From: Butyricicoccus pullicaecorum
GTDB lineage: Bacteria > Bacillota > Clostridia > Oscillospirales > Butyricicoccaceae
DNA: 41,320 nt
Assembly (NCBI GenBank): GCA_018366195.1
Contig: JAGZIN010000022.1
Span: forward strand, 1 to 41,320
Reading direction: 5' to 3'
In this document: one piece after another, positions 33,430-41,204 of the stretch
Numbering within the stretch: position 1 is the first letter of the stretch
Layout: every line of letters begins with the position of its first letter
Notes under the pieces: generated by a model
Seen by the model: only the letters and a program-made list of their open reading frames with translations
Databases searched by the model: none
Told to the model about the DNA's origin: nothing
Program-made: the position numbers and the translations under genes

Positions 33430-34827
33430 ATGGAGAAAAAGATGCTGGCACTGGATTTTGGTGCTTCCAGTGCACGTGCTATGCTGGGATGGGTTGAAAA
33501 TCATACCCTTGTAACAGAAGAGATTCATCGGTGGGACAATATTCCAATTGATTATGAGGGACATTTATGCTGGGATATTGACAGACTGTTTGCAGAGATT
33601 CGGTGTGCACTCACAAAGGCACATCAGGCAGGCGGATTTGATGCGGTTGGAATTGATACATGGGGCGTAGATTTTGGATTGCTGGATTGCAATGGAAAGC
33701 TGCTGCAACCCCCTGTTCATTATCGGGACAAGCGGACAAATGGGATACTGGATACGGTCTTTCAGAAGATTTCAGCACAGCGGCTCTATGAAATCACGGG
33801 CAGTCAAATCATGGAAATCAATACGGCATTTCAACTCTTTGCCCTTCATCGGCAAGACCCTGAGATTTGGAGTCGGGCACGGACAGCGCTTTTGATGCCG
33901 GATTTATTTGCTTATTTTCTGACTGGTGTTTGTGGTGCGGAATATTCGATTTGTTCCACAACACAGCTTATGGATTGCAGGACAGGACAATGGTCGGAGG
34001 AGGTGCGGACCGCGTTGGGGCTTCCTCAGCTTTTCCCGCCGGTCACATCTTCCGGTGTGATTCGAGGCAGGCTGTCTCCACAAATTTGTGCGTCTTGTGG
34101 GATTCCTTCCGTACCGGTGATTGCCGTGGCAGGGCATGATACTGCAAGTGCAGTTGCCGCTGTCTGGCAAGATGCACCAGATACCGCATTTTTGTCCAGC
34201 GGTACATGGTCGCTTTTGGGAATCGAGCGGGATACGCCTGTAACAGAAGAACGCGCCTACACCCTTTCTTTTGCCAATGAGGGAGGACATGGGCGAAAAA
34301 TCCATTTTTTGAAAAATCTGACAGGACTTTGGCTGGTTCAGGAATCCCGCAGACAGTGGGAGCGGGAAGGAAGGCTCTATTCCTTTGCAGAGCTGGAAAA
34401 GTGGGCAGAGCAATCCAATTGCACCAGCCGCATTGATACCCAAGACCCTGAGCTGGCAGTGCCCGGAGATATTCCGCGTAAAATCCGCATGCTGTGTGAA
34501 CGGACTGCGCAGGCAATCCCACAGACACCGGGAGATTTTGTGCGCTGTATTTATGAAAGCTTGGCAGATACCTATGCCAAGACGCTGAACGAAATAGAAC
34601 AGTGCACACAGATGTCTATTCAGGGCTTGCATATAGTCGGCGGTGGCTCACGCGGAAGTCTGTTGCCGCAGTTGATTGCCAACCGTACCGGACGAACGGT
34701 TTTTGCAGGACCTGTGGAAGCAACTGTGATAGGAAATCTTTTGGTGCAGATGGAAGCTTTGGGGATTCCGAAAGAGGGGATTCACTGGCAGGAATCCATA
34801 CGCACCTATCAGAAATTGTCAGATTGA
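33430..34827 (+). CDS. FGGY-family carbohydrate kinase (RhaB-like), probable L-fuculokinase
   Basis: 465 residues from ATG 33430, starting one base after the aldolase stop. The opening LALDFGASSARAMLG and the following EEIHRWDN are typical of rhamnulokinases; GIDTWGVDFGLLD, AVAGHDTASAVAAV and FLSSGTWSLLGIE are the family's nucleotide and sugar signatures, and HIVGGGSRGSLLPQLIANRTGR near the C-terminus binds adenine. In this operon it should phosphorylate L-fuculose at C1, although its closest look is RhaB rather than the enterobacterial FucK. A dual fuculose/rhamnulose role is possible. No rhamnose isomerase is in the window. Confidence 0.88.
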   Translation: MEKKMLALDFGASSARAMLGWVENHTLVTEEIHRWDNIPIDYEGHLCWDIDRLFAEIRCALTKAHQAGGFDAVGIDTWGVDFGLLDCNGKLLQPPVHYRDKRTNGILDTVFQKISAQRLYEITGSQIMEINTAFQLFALHRQDPEIWSRARTALLMPDLFAYFLTGVCGAEYSICSTTQLMDCRTGQWSEEVRTALGLPQLFPPVTSSGVIRGRLSPQICASCGIPSVPVIAVAGHDTASAVAAVWQDAPDTAFLSSGTWSLLGIERDTPVTEERAYTLSFANEGGHGRKIHFLKNLTGLWLVQESRRQWEREGRLYSFAELEKWAEQSNCTSRIDTQDPELAVPGDIPRKIRMLCERTAQAIPQTPGDFVRCIYESLADTYAKTLNEIEQCTQMSIQGLHIVGGGSRGSLLPQLIANRTGRTVFAGPVEATVIGNLLVQMEALGIPKEGIHWQESIRTYQKLSD

Positions 34828-34915
34828 GTGGATTCAGAACGAGCTGGGAAAGAAACTTCGAAGCACTCATCGGAGCATCTTCAGCAAATTATAGAAAAGC
34901 AAGGAGTGAATGGAT

Positions 34916-36700
34916 ATGCAGTATCCAAAGATTGGGATTCGCCCAACCATTGATGGCAGATGGGGCGGCGTGAGAGAAAGCTTGGAACATCAAACCATGA
35001 AAATGGCACAGGCAGCGGCAGAGCTGATTTCCCATACTCTCAAATATCCGGACGGTACGGCAGTGCAATGCGTCATTGCAGATACGACCATTGGAGGTGG
35101 TGCAGAGGCTGCGCGCTGTGCAGAAAAATTTGCTCAGGAAGGCGTATGTGCAACCCTGACCGTAACACCGTGCTGGTGCTATGGAACAGAAACAATGGAC
35201 TTAAATCCGCATACCATCAAGGCTGTTTGGGGATTCAATGGAACGGAACGCCCCGGTGCGGTTTATCTTGCAGCCGTGATGGCAGCATACGCGCAAAAGG
35301 GATTGCCTGCATTTTCGATTTACGGACATGATGTGCAAGAAGCAGATGATTCGCAAATTCCTGATGATGTCGCACAAAAGATTGTACGTTTTGCACGTGG
35401 CGCTGTGGCAGTTGGCTGGATACGGGATAAATCCTATGTCAATATTGGCGGTGTCTCCATGGGAATTATGGGGTCATTCTGTGATATGAGCTTTTTCCAG
35501 AGGTATTTGGGTATGCGTCCTGAATGGGTGGATATGACAGAAATTGTGCGCCGTATTACATTGGAAATTTATGACGCAGAGGAATACCAAAAAGCGCTGG
35601 CATGGGTCAAGGCACATTGCAAGGAAGGTTATGACTGCAATGCAGGGAAAACCTTGCCGGATATCATCACCAAATCCAAGGTGATTCCGCCGGAAAAGGA
35701 TTGGGAATTTGTCGTTAAGATGACGCTGATTGTGCATGATATCCTGTTTGGAAATCCAAAGCTTGCTGAGCAGGGCTGGCATGAAGAAGCACTTGGAAAG
35801 AATGCGGTTGCCGGCGGATTTCAGGGACAGCGCAACTGGACGGACTGGCTGCCGAATGGGGACTTCATGGAAGCCATGCTGGCATCGACGTTTGACTGGA
35901 ATGGTGCAAAGGCTCCCACTCCGTTCGCAACAGAGAATGATACCCTCAATGGGGTATCCATGCTGCTTGGAACCTTGGTTTCCGGAACTGCACCGTGCTT
36001 CCATGATGTACGTACCTATTGGAGTCCGGAAGCGTGTGCCCGTGTGACCGGAACAAAGCCGGAGGGCAGCGCTGCACAGGGATTTATCCATCTCATCAAT
36101 TCCGGTGCCACTGCGCTGGACGCAACGGGAGCCTCTGTCAATGCAGAGGGCGTTCCCTGTATGAAGCCGTTCTATGAGATGACAGATGCCGATATAGAGG
36201 CATGTACCGCAGCAACGGATTGGTGTCGTGCAAATTATGAGTATTTTCGTGGCGGCGGATTTTCCAGCCACTTTAAGACACAGGCGGAAATGCCGGTTAC
36301 GCTGCTGCGCCTCAACATTGTAGAGGGTGTGGGACCGGTGTTGCAGATTGCAGAGGGCAACACGGTTGTTTTACCGGACGCAGTTCATAACACGCTGGAT
36401 CGGCGTACTGACCGCACTTGGCCAACGACATGGTTTGTGCCGCGTTTAACAGGAAACGGCGCATTTCGCGATGTCTATGAAGTGATGGCGCATTGGGGTG
36501 CCAACCATGGGGTCACGGTATATGGACATGTAGGTGCAGATTTGCTTACATTGGCATCTATGCTGCGGATTCCGGTTTCCATGCACAATGTACCAGAAGA
36601 GCAGATTTTCCGTCCGCATGCTTGGGCGGCGTTTGGTACAGCAGATTTAGAGTCAGCAGATATGCGGGCTTGCAGTGCTTATGGCGCATTGTATCAATAA
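34916..36700 (+). CDS. fucI: L-fucose isomerase
   Basis: 594 residues, matching FucI of about 590. It converts L-fucose to L-fuculose using manganese. The sequence is close to the enterobacterial enzyme through its length: PKIGIRPTIDGR at the start, CVIADTTIGGGAEAA, TVTPCWCYG, WGFNGTERPGAVYLAA and FSIYGHDVQEADD. The two metal-binding acids lie in ATENDTLNG and DVRTYWSPEA, and GHVGADLLTLASMLRIPV holds a conserved His. Two starts compete: ATG 34910 is only 3 bases from AAGGAG, ATG 34916 is 9 bases from it; I chose 34916. It is the most specific enzyme for naming the pathway. Confidence 0.96.
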   Translation: MQYPKIGIRPTIDGRWGGVRESLEHQTMKMAQAAAELISHTLKYPDGTAVQCVIADTTIGGGAEAARCAEKFAQEGVCATLTVTPCWCYGTETMDLNPHTIKAVWGFNGTERPGAVYLAAVMAAYAQKGLPAFSIYGHDVQEADDSQIPDDVAQKIVRFARGAVAVGWIRDKSYVNIGGVSMGIMGSFCDMSFFQRYLGMRPEWVDMTEIVRRITLEIYDAEEYQKALAWVKAHCKEGYDCNAGKTLPDIITKSKVIPPEKDWEFVVKMTLIVHDILFGNPKLAEQGWHEEALGKNAVAGGFQGQRNWTDWLPNGDFMEAMLASTFDWNGAKAPTPFATENDTLNGVSMLLGTLVSGTAPCFHDVRTYWSPEACARVTGTKPEGSAAQGFIHLINSGATALDATGASVNAEGVPCMKPFYEMTDADIEACTAATDWCRANYEYFRGGGFSSHFKTQAEMPVTLLRLNIVEGVGPVLQIAEGNTVVLPDAVHNTLDRRTDRTWPTTWFVPRLTGNGAFRDVYEVMAHWGANHGVTVYGHVGADLLTLASMLRIPVSMHNVPEEQIFRPHAWAAFGTADLESADMRACSAYGALYQ

Positions 36701-36736
36701 AATGGATGTCAGACCATGAAGATTTCGAGGTGTTCT

Positions 36737-37660
36737 ATGGAAAAGTGGTATGTGGGCGTAGATGGTGGTGGAACCAAGACAGAAATAGCAGTCTCCCATG
36801 CAGATGGAATCCCTGTCAAAACAGTGATTTATCCAACCTGTTCCTATCGTTCCATTCCAATTGAACAAGCGATTTCACGTGTCGTGAACGGGATTCGGGA
36901 ATGTCTGGACAGTGCAGGGATTGCTCTGACGGACTGTGTTGGCTGCTGTGTTGGCATGCCTTCTTATGGTGAGAATCCGGAAAATGACCAAATCATTGTG
37001 GCAGAGATGGAAAAAGCGCTGGCACCGATGCCGGTTTTCCTCGTAAATGATGGGGAGGTTGGCTGGGCTGGCTCGCTCGCCTGTGAACAGGGAATTCATG
37101 TGGTATCTGGAACAGGTACCATTGCGTTCGGACGGGATAAAAATCAGACATTTGACCGCTCAGGCGGCTGGGGTTATTTCATGGGAGATGAAGGCTCTTG
37201 CTATTGGGTCGGTCTGGAGGCAATGCATTTGTTTGCAAAGCAGGCGGACGGACGTGTTCCGCGCGGCGCACTCTATGATATTGTGACACAGGCGTTTGCA
37301 TTGAAAAGTGCTTATCAGCTTATTGACATTGCGATGGCTGATTTTGTCACGCATCGTGACCGCGTAGCGGATTTTCAGAGATATGCAATGCAGGCTGCAC
37401 TGGCGGGCGATGAGAGTGTATGCGCAGTGTATGAAAGAGCGGCAGATGAACTGGCAAGTCTGGTGAAGGCACTGCAAACCCGATTGCAGTTTTCTGTGCA
37501 GACAGTTCCGGTTTCCTATTCTGGCGGACTGTTCCACTCCGGAGAACTGATTTTGAAGCCGCTTCGCGAGCGGGTGGAGACGCTCGGTTGTGTGCTGCAA
37601 ACACCAAAGCGGTCAGCGATTGAGGGCGCATTGCTCTTAGCAATGGAAAAGTTTGGCTGA
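36737..37660 (+). CDS. BadF/BadG/BcrA/BcrD ATPase-type sugar kinase
   Basis: 307 residues from ATG 36737 (GAGG at 36727-36730); an in-frame ATG at 36716 has a poorer signal. The actin-like kinase fold shows the phosphate-1 motif VDGGGTKTEIAV at about 7-18, phosphate-2 as VVSGTGTIAFG, and GGWGYFMGDEGSCYWVG, all typical of N-acetylglucosamine kinase-like members. The reductase-activator members of this superfamily have cysteines for an iron-sulfur cluster that are not seen here, so a sugar kinase is more likely. As the last gene of the fucose operon it may phosphorylate a hexosamine freed from fucosylated host glycans; this is inference. Confidence 0.82.
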   Translation: MEKWYVGVDGGGTKTEIAVSHADGIPVKTVIYPTCSYRSIPIEQAISRVVNGIRECLDSAGIALTDCVGCCVGMPSYGENPENDQIIVAEMEKALAPMPVFLVNDGEVGWAGSLACEQGIHVVSGTGTIAFGRDKNQTFDRSGGWGYFMGDEGSCYWVGLEAMHLFAKQADGRVPRGALYDIVTQAFALKSAYQLIDIAMADFVTHRDRVADFQRYAMQAALAGDESVCAVYERAADELASLVKALQTRLQFSVQTVPVSYSGGLFHSGELILKPLRERVETLGCVLQTPKRSAIEGALLLAMEKFG

Positions 37661-37693
37661 TTTGACATAAGAGCAAATAAAAATCGCGGTGAT

Positions 37694-37743
37694 AGAACCT
37701 CGTTTATGGAAACAGCAATGTTTCGATAGACGAGGTTCTTTTC
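37694..37743 (+). terminator. Intrinsic terminator of the fucose operon
   Basis: Perfect 10-base arms AGAACCTCGT (37694-37703) and ACGAGGTTCT (37730-37739), with extra pairs inside (GAAA/TTTC), followed by a short T run. Confidence 0.8.
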
Positions 37744-37797
37744 TGCGCGGAAAAATGAACGGGACTTCCCTTTGATGCAAATTTTTTGTAAGATGAT

Positions 37798-37949
37798 GTG
37801 AGAGAAATTGGCAGTTCAATTCGTATTGTAGATGAAAACGGCAAATCGACTGGTCCTAGGAAAACAGGCGAGCCGAAAGGAGTGAGCGTATGGAACAACA
37901 GTTTGCACGAAAGCAGGCAGAACGGCTTGTGTATACCTATGCAGACATG
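37798..37949 (+). CDS. Cryptic small open frame upstream of the sigma remnant
   Basis: From GTG 37798 the frame reads REIGSSIRIVDENGKSTG and continues with a Lys/Gly/Pro-rich stretch for 50 codons, ending inside the sigma factor gene in another frame. The first 30 residues look protein-like in composition, while the part overlapping the sigma gene is probably just read-through. The ribosome binding site is weak. I cannot name it. It may be a fragment left by the same rearrangement that damaged the sigma/anti-sigma pair. Confidence 0.25.
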
Positions 37950-38150
37950 ATTTTGCGTCTGAGCTATACCTATCTAAAATCTACACACGATGCAGAGGAT
38001 ATTTGCCAGACTGTATTTTTGAAGTACTTAACAAATGCACCGGAGTTTGAAAGCGCAGAGCATGAAAAAGCGTGGGTGCTGCGTACGGCAGTCAATGCCT
38101 GTAAGGATTTCCTCTTGATTTGCGGTATGAAGATAGCAGTATTTCCTTGA
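37890..38150 (+). pseudogene. Truncated ECF sigma factor (region 2 only)
   Basis: The ATG at 37890 has AAAGGAG upstream. The 86-codon frame encodes a normal ECF-type region 2: a helix with YTYADMILRLSYTYLKSTHDAED, then ICQTVFLKYL and HEKAWVLRTAVNACKD, which is where homologues enter the linker. After KD the sequence loses similarity and stops within 13 codons. Region 4, needed for -35 recognition, is missing. The downstream DNA encodes the end of an anti-sigma-type protein in a different frame, so a deletion has probably fused the two genes. The truncated product cannot act as a sigma factor. Confidence 0.75.
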
Positions 38151-38530
38151 TAGAACAGCCGTTTTCTGTGGAAACAGCAGCAGGAACTGTGATGGTAGAG
38201 GAAGTCAAGATTTCTCCAGTGGGATTCCGTGTGCGAGGGCATTATGAAGATGTGACGGAAAATATACAGCATGAGTTGGCTGACTATCAGGCACCGGAGA
38301 GTGGAAAGCTGCCTGAGAATACGCTGTTTGACCGGCTGTCAGATGTTCGGATTGTGCTATATCAAAAAGATGGAAATGGTATAGAGTTGTCTCAAACCGC
38401 TGGAAGAAGTGTGAATCTTAAAAATAAGACATTTATTATTGGAGATAGTTTTTCGGATAACATTTATAATCTCACAGAATTGGAGGCAATTGAGATTGCG
38501 GGGGTTATCCTGCCGATTCGGGTAAATTGA
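38105..38530 (+). pseudogene. C-terminal remnant of an anti-sigma-type membrane protein
   Basis: From about 38105 to the TGA at 38528 an open frame encodes about 140 residues that look like the extracellular C-terminal part of the large anti-sigma proteins (DUF4179/DUF5643 type) which follow such sigma genes in Firmicutes: LRYEDSSISLIEQPF, VEEVKISPVGFRVRGHY, and the ending TELEAIEIAGVILPI. The cytosolic sigma-binding part and the membrane helix are gone. No proper start codon or ribosome binding site exists; only a TTG at 38120 is available. The gene is followed by a good terminator, so the 3' end of the old operon is intact. Confidence 0.65.
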
Positions 38531-38539
38531 TTTGTTTGG

Positions 38540-38570
38540 AAAGGGCACGGACTTTTGAACCGTGCCCTTT
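38540..38570 (+). terminator. Terminator of the former sigma/anti-sigma operon
   Basis: Perfect 11-base arms AAAGGGCACGG and CCGTGCCCTTT with a 9-base loop and a short T run. Confidence 0.78.
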
Positions 38571-38614
38571 TGCTGGATTGGAACGAAGTTCCTGTTCCTT
38601 ATTGAAAAGGGATA

Positions 38615-38623
38615 TGCTATAAT
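38615..38623 (+). promoter_or_regulatory. Extended -10 promoter of the M16 peptidase gene
   Basis: TGCTATAAT at 38615-38623 is an extended -10 with a perfect hexamer; the -35 (TTCCTT at 17 bases) is poor. Confidence 0.55.
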
Positions 38624-38683
38624 AAAAATAAAAATCATCAATCGGTATATTTTATAGGATATTTTGGAACGGTGAAACGGATT

Positions 38684-39934
38684 ATGTATGAAAAAATTGT
38701 GCTTTCAAACGGTGTGCGCGTGGTGGCAGAACGAATCGGGTATGTGCGTTCTGCTGCATTGGGGATTTGGATTGGAAATGGAAGTCGATTTGAAGCAGCA
38801 GAATATAATGGGATTTCCCATTTTATTGAGCATATGATTTTTAAGGGAACAGAAAATCGCACTGCACAGCAAATTGCAGCGGCAATGGACGCGATGGGCG
38901 GACAAGCCAATGCGTTTACAACAAAGGATTGTACCTGCTATTATATGAAGGTGCTGGATACACATTTGTGTGATGCGGCAGACTTGTTGGCAGATATGTT
39001 CCTTTGCTCGAAATTTGAAAATCAAGACATTGAATTGGAACGTGGTGTTGTGTTCGAAGAAATTGATATGTATGAGGACACACCCGATGATGTGGCAACG
39101 GAAAAGCTTTTTGAAGCCTGTTATCAGGGGACGGCGCTGGGACGTCCCATTCTGGGTACGGAAGAAACCTTGAAAACCTTTGATTCTGCGGCACTGCATC
39201 ACTATATGGCACAGAATTATCACCCAGAGGACACGGTGGTTGCGCTCTCAGGTCATTTTACAGATGCGGATTTACAATATATCTGCAAACTGTTCGAAAG
39301 AATGATGGGAAGCGGACGCAATCAAATCGAGCCTGCCCAGTATCAGTCCAGTGTGGTGGTGCGTCCCAAAGACATTGAACAAAATCATCTGTGTCTGGGC
39401 TTCCGCGGACTTGCGCTTTTAGATGACAGGCGGTATGCGTATCAGCTGATGAATGGGATTCTGGGGGGAGGAATGTCGTCCAGATTGTTTCAGACAGTGC
39501 GCGAACAAAATGGATTATGCTATTCCATTTGCTCATTTCCATCAAGTTATATAGATACAGGTATGTTTTCCATTTATGTAGGGCTGAGTCAGGAACAGGA
39601 GCAGAAGGCTGTTGGGCTTATGAGGGAGGTGCTGCATGAATTTTGTGAAAATGGACCGACTGAAGCGGAACTTTGTCGATGCAGAGAACAAGTGAAAAGC
39701 AATATGCTGATGGGGCTGGAAAGCACCAATGCCCGAATGAATCATTTGGGACGGTTTGAGTTGTTTACAGATTGCGTCATGAGTCCAGATGAATTGACCG
39801 CAGCGTATGATGCGGTAACGGTGCAACAGGTGCAAGAATTGGCGAATGTCATTTTTTGTTTTGCCGATGCCTCTATTTGTGCGGTCGGAAAAACAAGAGG
39901 AGAGGACGATTATCGAGAGATGATTCTGCCTTGA
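38684..39934 (+). CDS. M16-family zinc peptidase
   Basis: 416 residues. The inverted zinc motif HFIEH is at 46-50 with E49 as catalytic base, and the third zinc ligand E126 lies in VVFEEIDMYEDTP. The second domain has GFRGLALLDDRRYAYQLMNGILGGGMSSRLFQTVREQNGLCYSI, typical of the processing-peptidase-like group with the R/Y pair. All catalytic residues are intact, so it is an active single-chain member that probably dimerises. The start at ATG 38684 has GGTGA 8 bases upstream; a GTG at 38672 would add four residues but has a poor signal. It has no signal peptide, and its substrate is unknown. Confidence 0.92.
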   Translation: MYEKIVLSNGVRVVAERIGYVRSAALGIWIGNGSRFEAAEYNGISHFIEHMIFKGTENRTAQQIAAAMDAMGGQANAFTTKDCTCYYMKVLDTHLCDAADLLADMFLCSKFENQDIELERGVVFEEIDMYEDTPDDVATEKLFEACYQGTALGRPILGTEETLKTFDSAALHHYMAQNYHPEDTVVALSGHFTDADLQYICKLFERMMGSGRNQIEPAQYQSSVVVRPKDIEQNHLCLGFRGLALLDDRRYAYQLMNGILGGGMSSRLFQTVREQNGLCYSICSFPSSYIDTGMFSIYVGLSQEQEQKAVGLMREVLHEFCENGPTEAELCRCREQVKSNMLMGLESTNARMNHLGRFELFTDCVMSPDELTAAYDAVTVQQVQELANVIFCFADASICAVGKTRGEDDYREMILP

Positions 39935-39975
39935 AAGAACTTGGAATTATCTTTGCTGAAAAAGAAAAATAATGG

Positions 39976-40005
39976 TTGACAAATGAGTTCTTCCTGTGAT
40001 ATTAT
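39976..40005 (+). promoter_or_regulatory. Promoter of tRNA-Arg
   Basis: Perfect TTGACA at 39976-39981 and TATTAT at 40000-40005 with an 18-base spacer; TGA before the -10 makes it extended. CTGTGATATTATA is shared with the promoter at 41052. Confidence 0.85.
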
Positions 40006-40024
40006 ATACAAGCAGTAAAGATGT

Positions 40025-40101
40025 GCGCCGATAGCTCAGCTGGATAGAGTGTTTGGCTACGAACCAAAAGGTCGGGGGTTCGAATCCCTTTCGGCGTACC
40101 A
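40025..40101 (+). tRNA. tRNA-Arg (anticodon ACG)
   Basis: 77 bases including an encoded CCA. Acceptor arms GCGCCGA and TCGGCGT pair with one terminal G-U; the D stem is GCTC/GAGT; the anticodon stem TTTGG/CCAAA holds loop CTACGAA with ACG at 40059-40061; the T stem GGGGG/CCCTT holds TTCGAAT. ACG is read as ICG after deamination of A34 and decodes CGN arginine codons. It is a single tRNA gene with its own promoter and terminator. Confidence 0.97.
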
Positions 40102-40107
40102 ACTGAA

Positions 40108-40144
40108 AAAAGAGCCTGTGAAATATTCACAGGCTCTTTTTACT
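40108..40144. terminator. Terminator between tRNA-Arg and the MerR gene
   Basis: Perfect 15-base arms (AAAAGAGCCTGTGAA and TTCACAGGCTCTTTT) with a 3-base loop. T runs exist on both strands, so it can serve the tRNA and the convergent MerR-type gene. Confidence 0.92.
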
Positions 40145-40181
40145 GTCTGAAATTTTAGAGATGTGCTCACAGAGTCGAGGT

Positions 40182-40937
40182 TTATGCCCAGTGAGAAACC
40201 GCTTCGCATAAAAATTGAGCGCAGCCAGATATTCTTCGGTCGTAATATGCGGTAAAACGTGGGTCAGCCGTATAAAGAGAGGCAATCCCTTTTCGCTGCT
40301 CTGGTGTTGCATTGGATAAAGTATAGGACAGCCAGCGGCAATGTAGGTCATATACCTGCTTTCCAATCTCATCGGTCGGATTTGCGCCTGCCTTGACAGC
40401 TTGCTCCAGCAAATCCAAAATGGAATCCTTCAGTGCTTCAAAATGATGATATTCTTCGGCAGTCATGCGCAGAATTCTTTCATTTGCAGTATCTACGGGT
40501 AAATCTCCGTATTTGGTGCGGACTTCAGCCCCGTATATGGCTTCATTTTGCGCAACAATATCTTGTTTGAATGCTTGGAATTTTTCATGGTCTTTCATCA
40601 TAATCTCTCCTTTGGTGTATTGGATTGTACGGTTGATGGTCGTGATAAGGAGGGAAAGCTGTTCCTGCTCCTCGATTAAGGTCTGCTTTTGCTGCTCCAA
40701 TGCAGTGAGACGGTCAAAGTCGGGTGCCTGCATGATAGATTGAATTTGTTTCAACGGAAAACCAAGTGCACGATAAAATAGAATTTGCTGTAACGTATCA
40801 ATTTGTGCAGTTGTGTAAATACGGTAACCGGACTTGGTGATTCGATTGGGGTGCAGCAAACCGATTTCATCGTAGTATCGCAGTGTGCGCGCGCTGACAC
40901 CTGCGAGCTTGGATAATTCCTGAATGGTATATTCCAT
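40182..40937 (-). CDS. TipA/Mta-type MerR-family regulator
   Basis: 251 residues. The MerR helix-turn-helix and wing lie at about 1-70 (YTIQELSKLAGVSARTLRYYDEIGLLHPNR, then SGYRIYTTAQIDTLQQILFYRALGF), followed by the long dimerisation coiled coil (about 75-110). The C-terminal part (about 120-250) is a TipAS-like domain, which in TipA binds thiopeptide antibiotics and in Mta senses drugs to induce efflux. The ATG at 40937 has AGGAGGG upstream. Its own promoter has the 19-base spacer typical of MerR control, so it is probably autoregulated. No efflux gene is adjacent in the window. Confidence 0.92.
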   Translation of the reverse strand: MEYTIQELSKLAGVSARTLRYYDEIGLLHPNRITKSGYRIYTTAQIDTLQQILFYRALGFPLKQIQSIMQAPDFDRLTALEQQKQTLIEEQEQLSLLITTINRTIQYTKGEIMMKDHEKFQAFKQDIVAQNEAIYGAEVRTKYGDLPVDTANERILRMTAEEYHHFEALKDSILDLLEQAVKAGANPTDEIGKQVYDLHCRWLSYTLSNATPEQRKGIASLYTADPRFTAYYDRRISGCAQFLCEAVSHWA

Positions 40938-40960
40938 CTGTATTCCCTCCTTGTGTTCTT

Positions 40961-40991
40961 AGTATAGTGCTTGCCGCAACGGAAAGGTCAA
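40961..40991 (-). promoter_or_regulatory. MerR-type promoter with a 19-base spacer
   Basis: On the minus strand TTGACC (40991-40986) and TATACT (40966-40961) are 19 bases apart. The spacer holds a dyad, CTTTCCG-TTG-CGGCAAG, with one mismatch. MerR regulators bind such overlong spacers and twist them to allow transcription. Confidence 0.8.
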
Positions 40992-41051
40992 GCGGAAAAT
41001 TAAAAAAAGATAAAAAGAAACAGATGAGGAGAAAAGATTCGAAAAAATATG

Positions 41052-41080
41052 TTGACAGAGTAGAATTGCTGTGATATTAT
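41052..41080 (+). promoter_or_regulatory. Strong promoter, probable rrn P1
   Basis: Perfect TTGACA at 41052-41057 and TATTAT at 41075-41080 with a 17-base spacer, preceded by an A-rich tract that could be an UP element. Confidence 0.8.
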
Positions 41081-41175
41081 AGTTAAGCTGACCGGTTGGA
41101 CAGCAAAACCAAGTGAAAAGTTTAGAGAGAAACGGCTTCTCTGAAAAAGAAGTTGAAAAACTTTGAAAAAAGTTC

Positions 41176-41204
41176 TTGACAAACGAAGTAAACTTTGGTA
41201 GAAT
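41176..41204 (+). promoter_or_regulatory. Strong promoter, probable rrn P2
   Basis: Perfect TTGACA at 41176-41181 and TAGAAT at 41199-41204 with a 17-base spacer, 124 bases after the first promoter. Confidence 0.8.
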
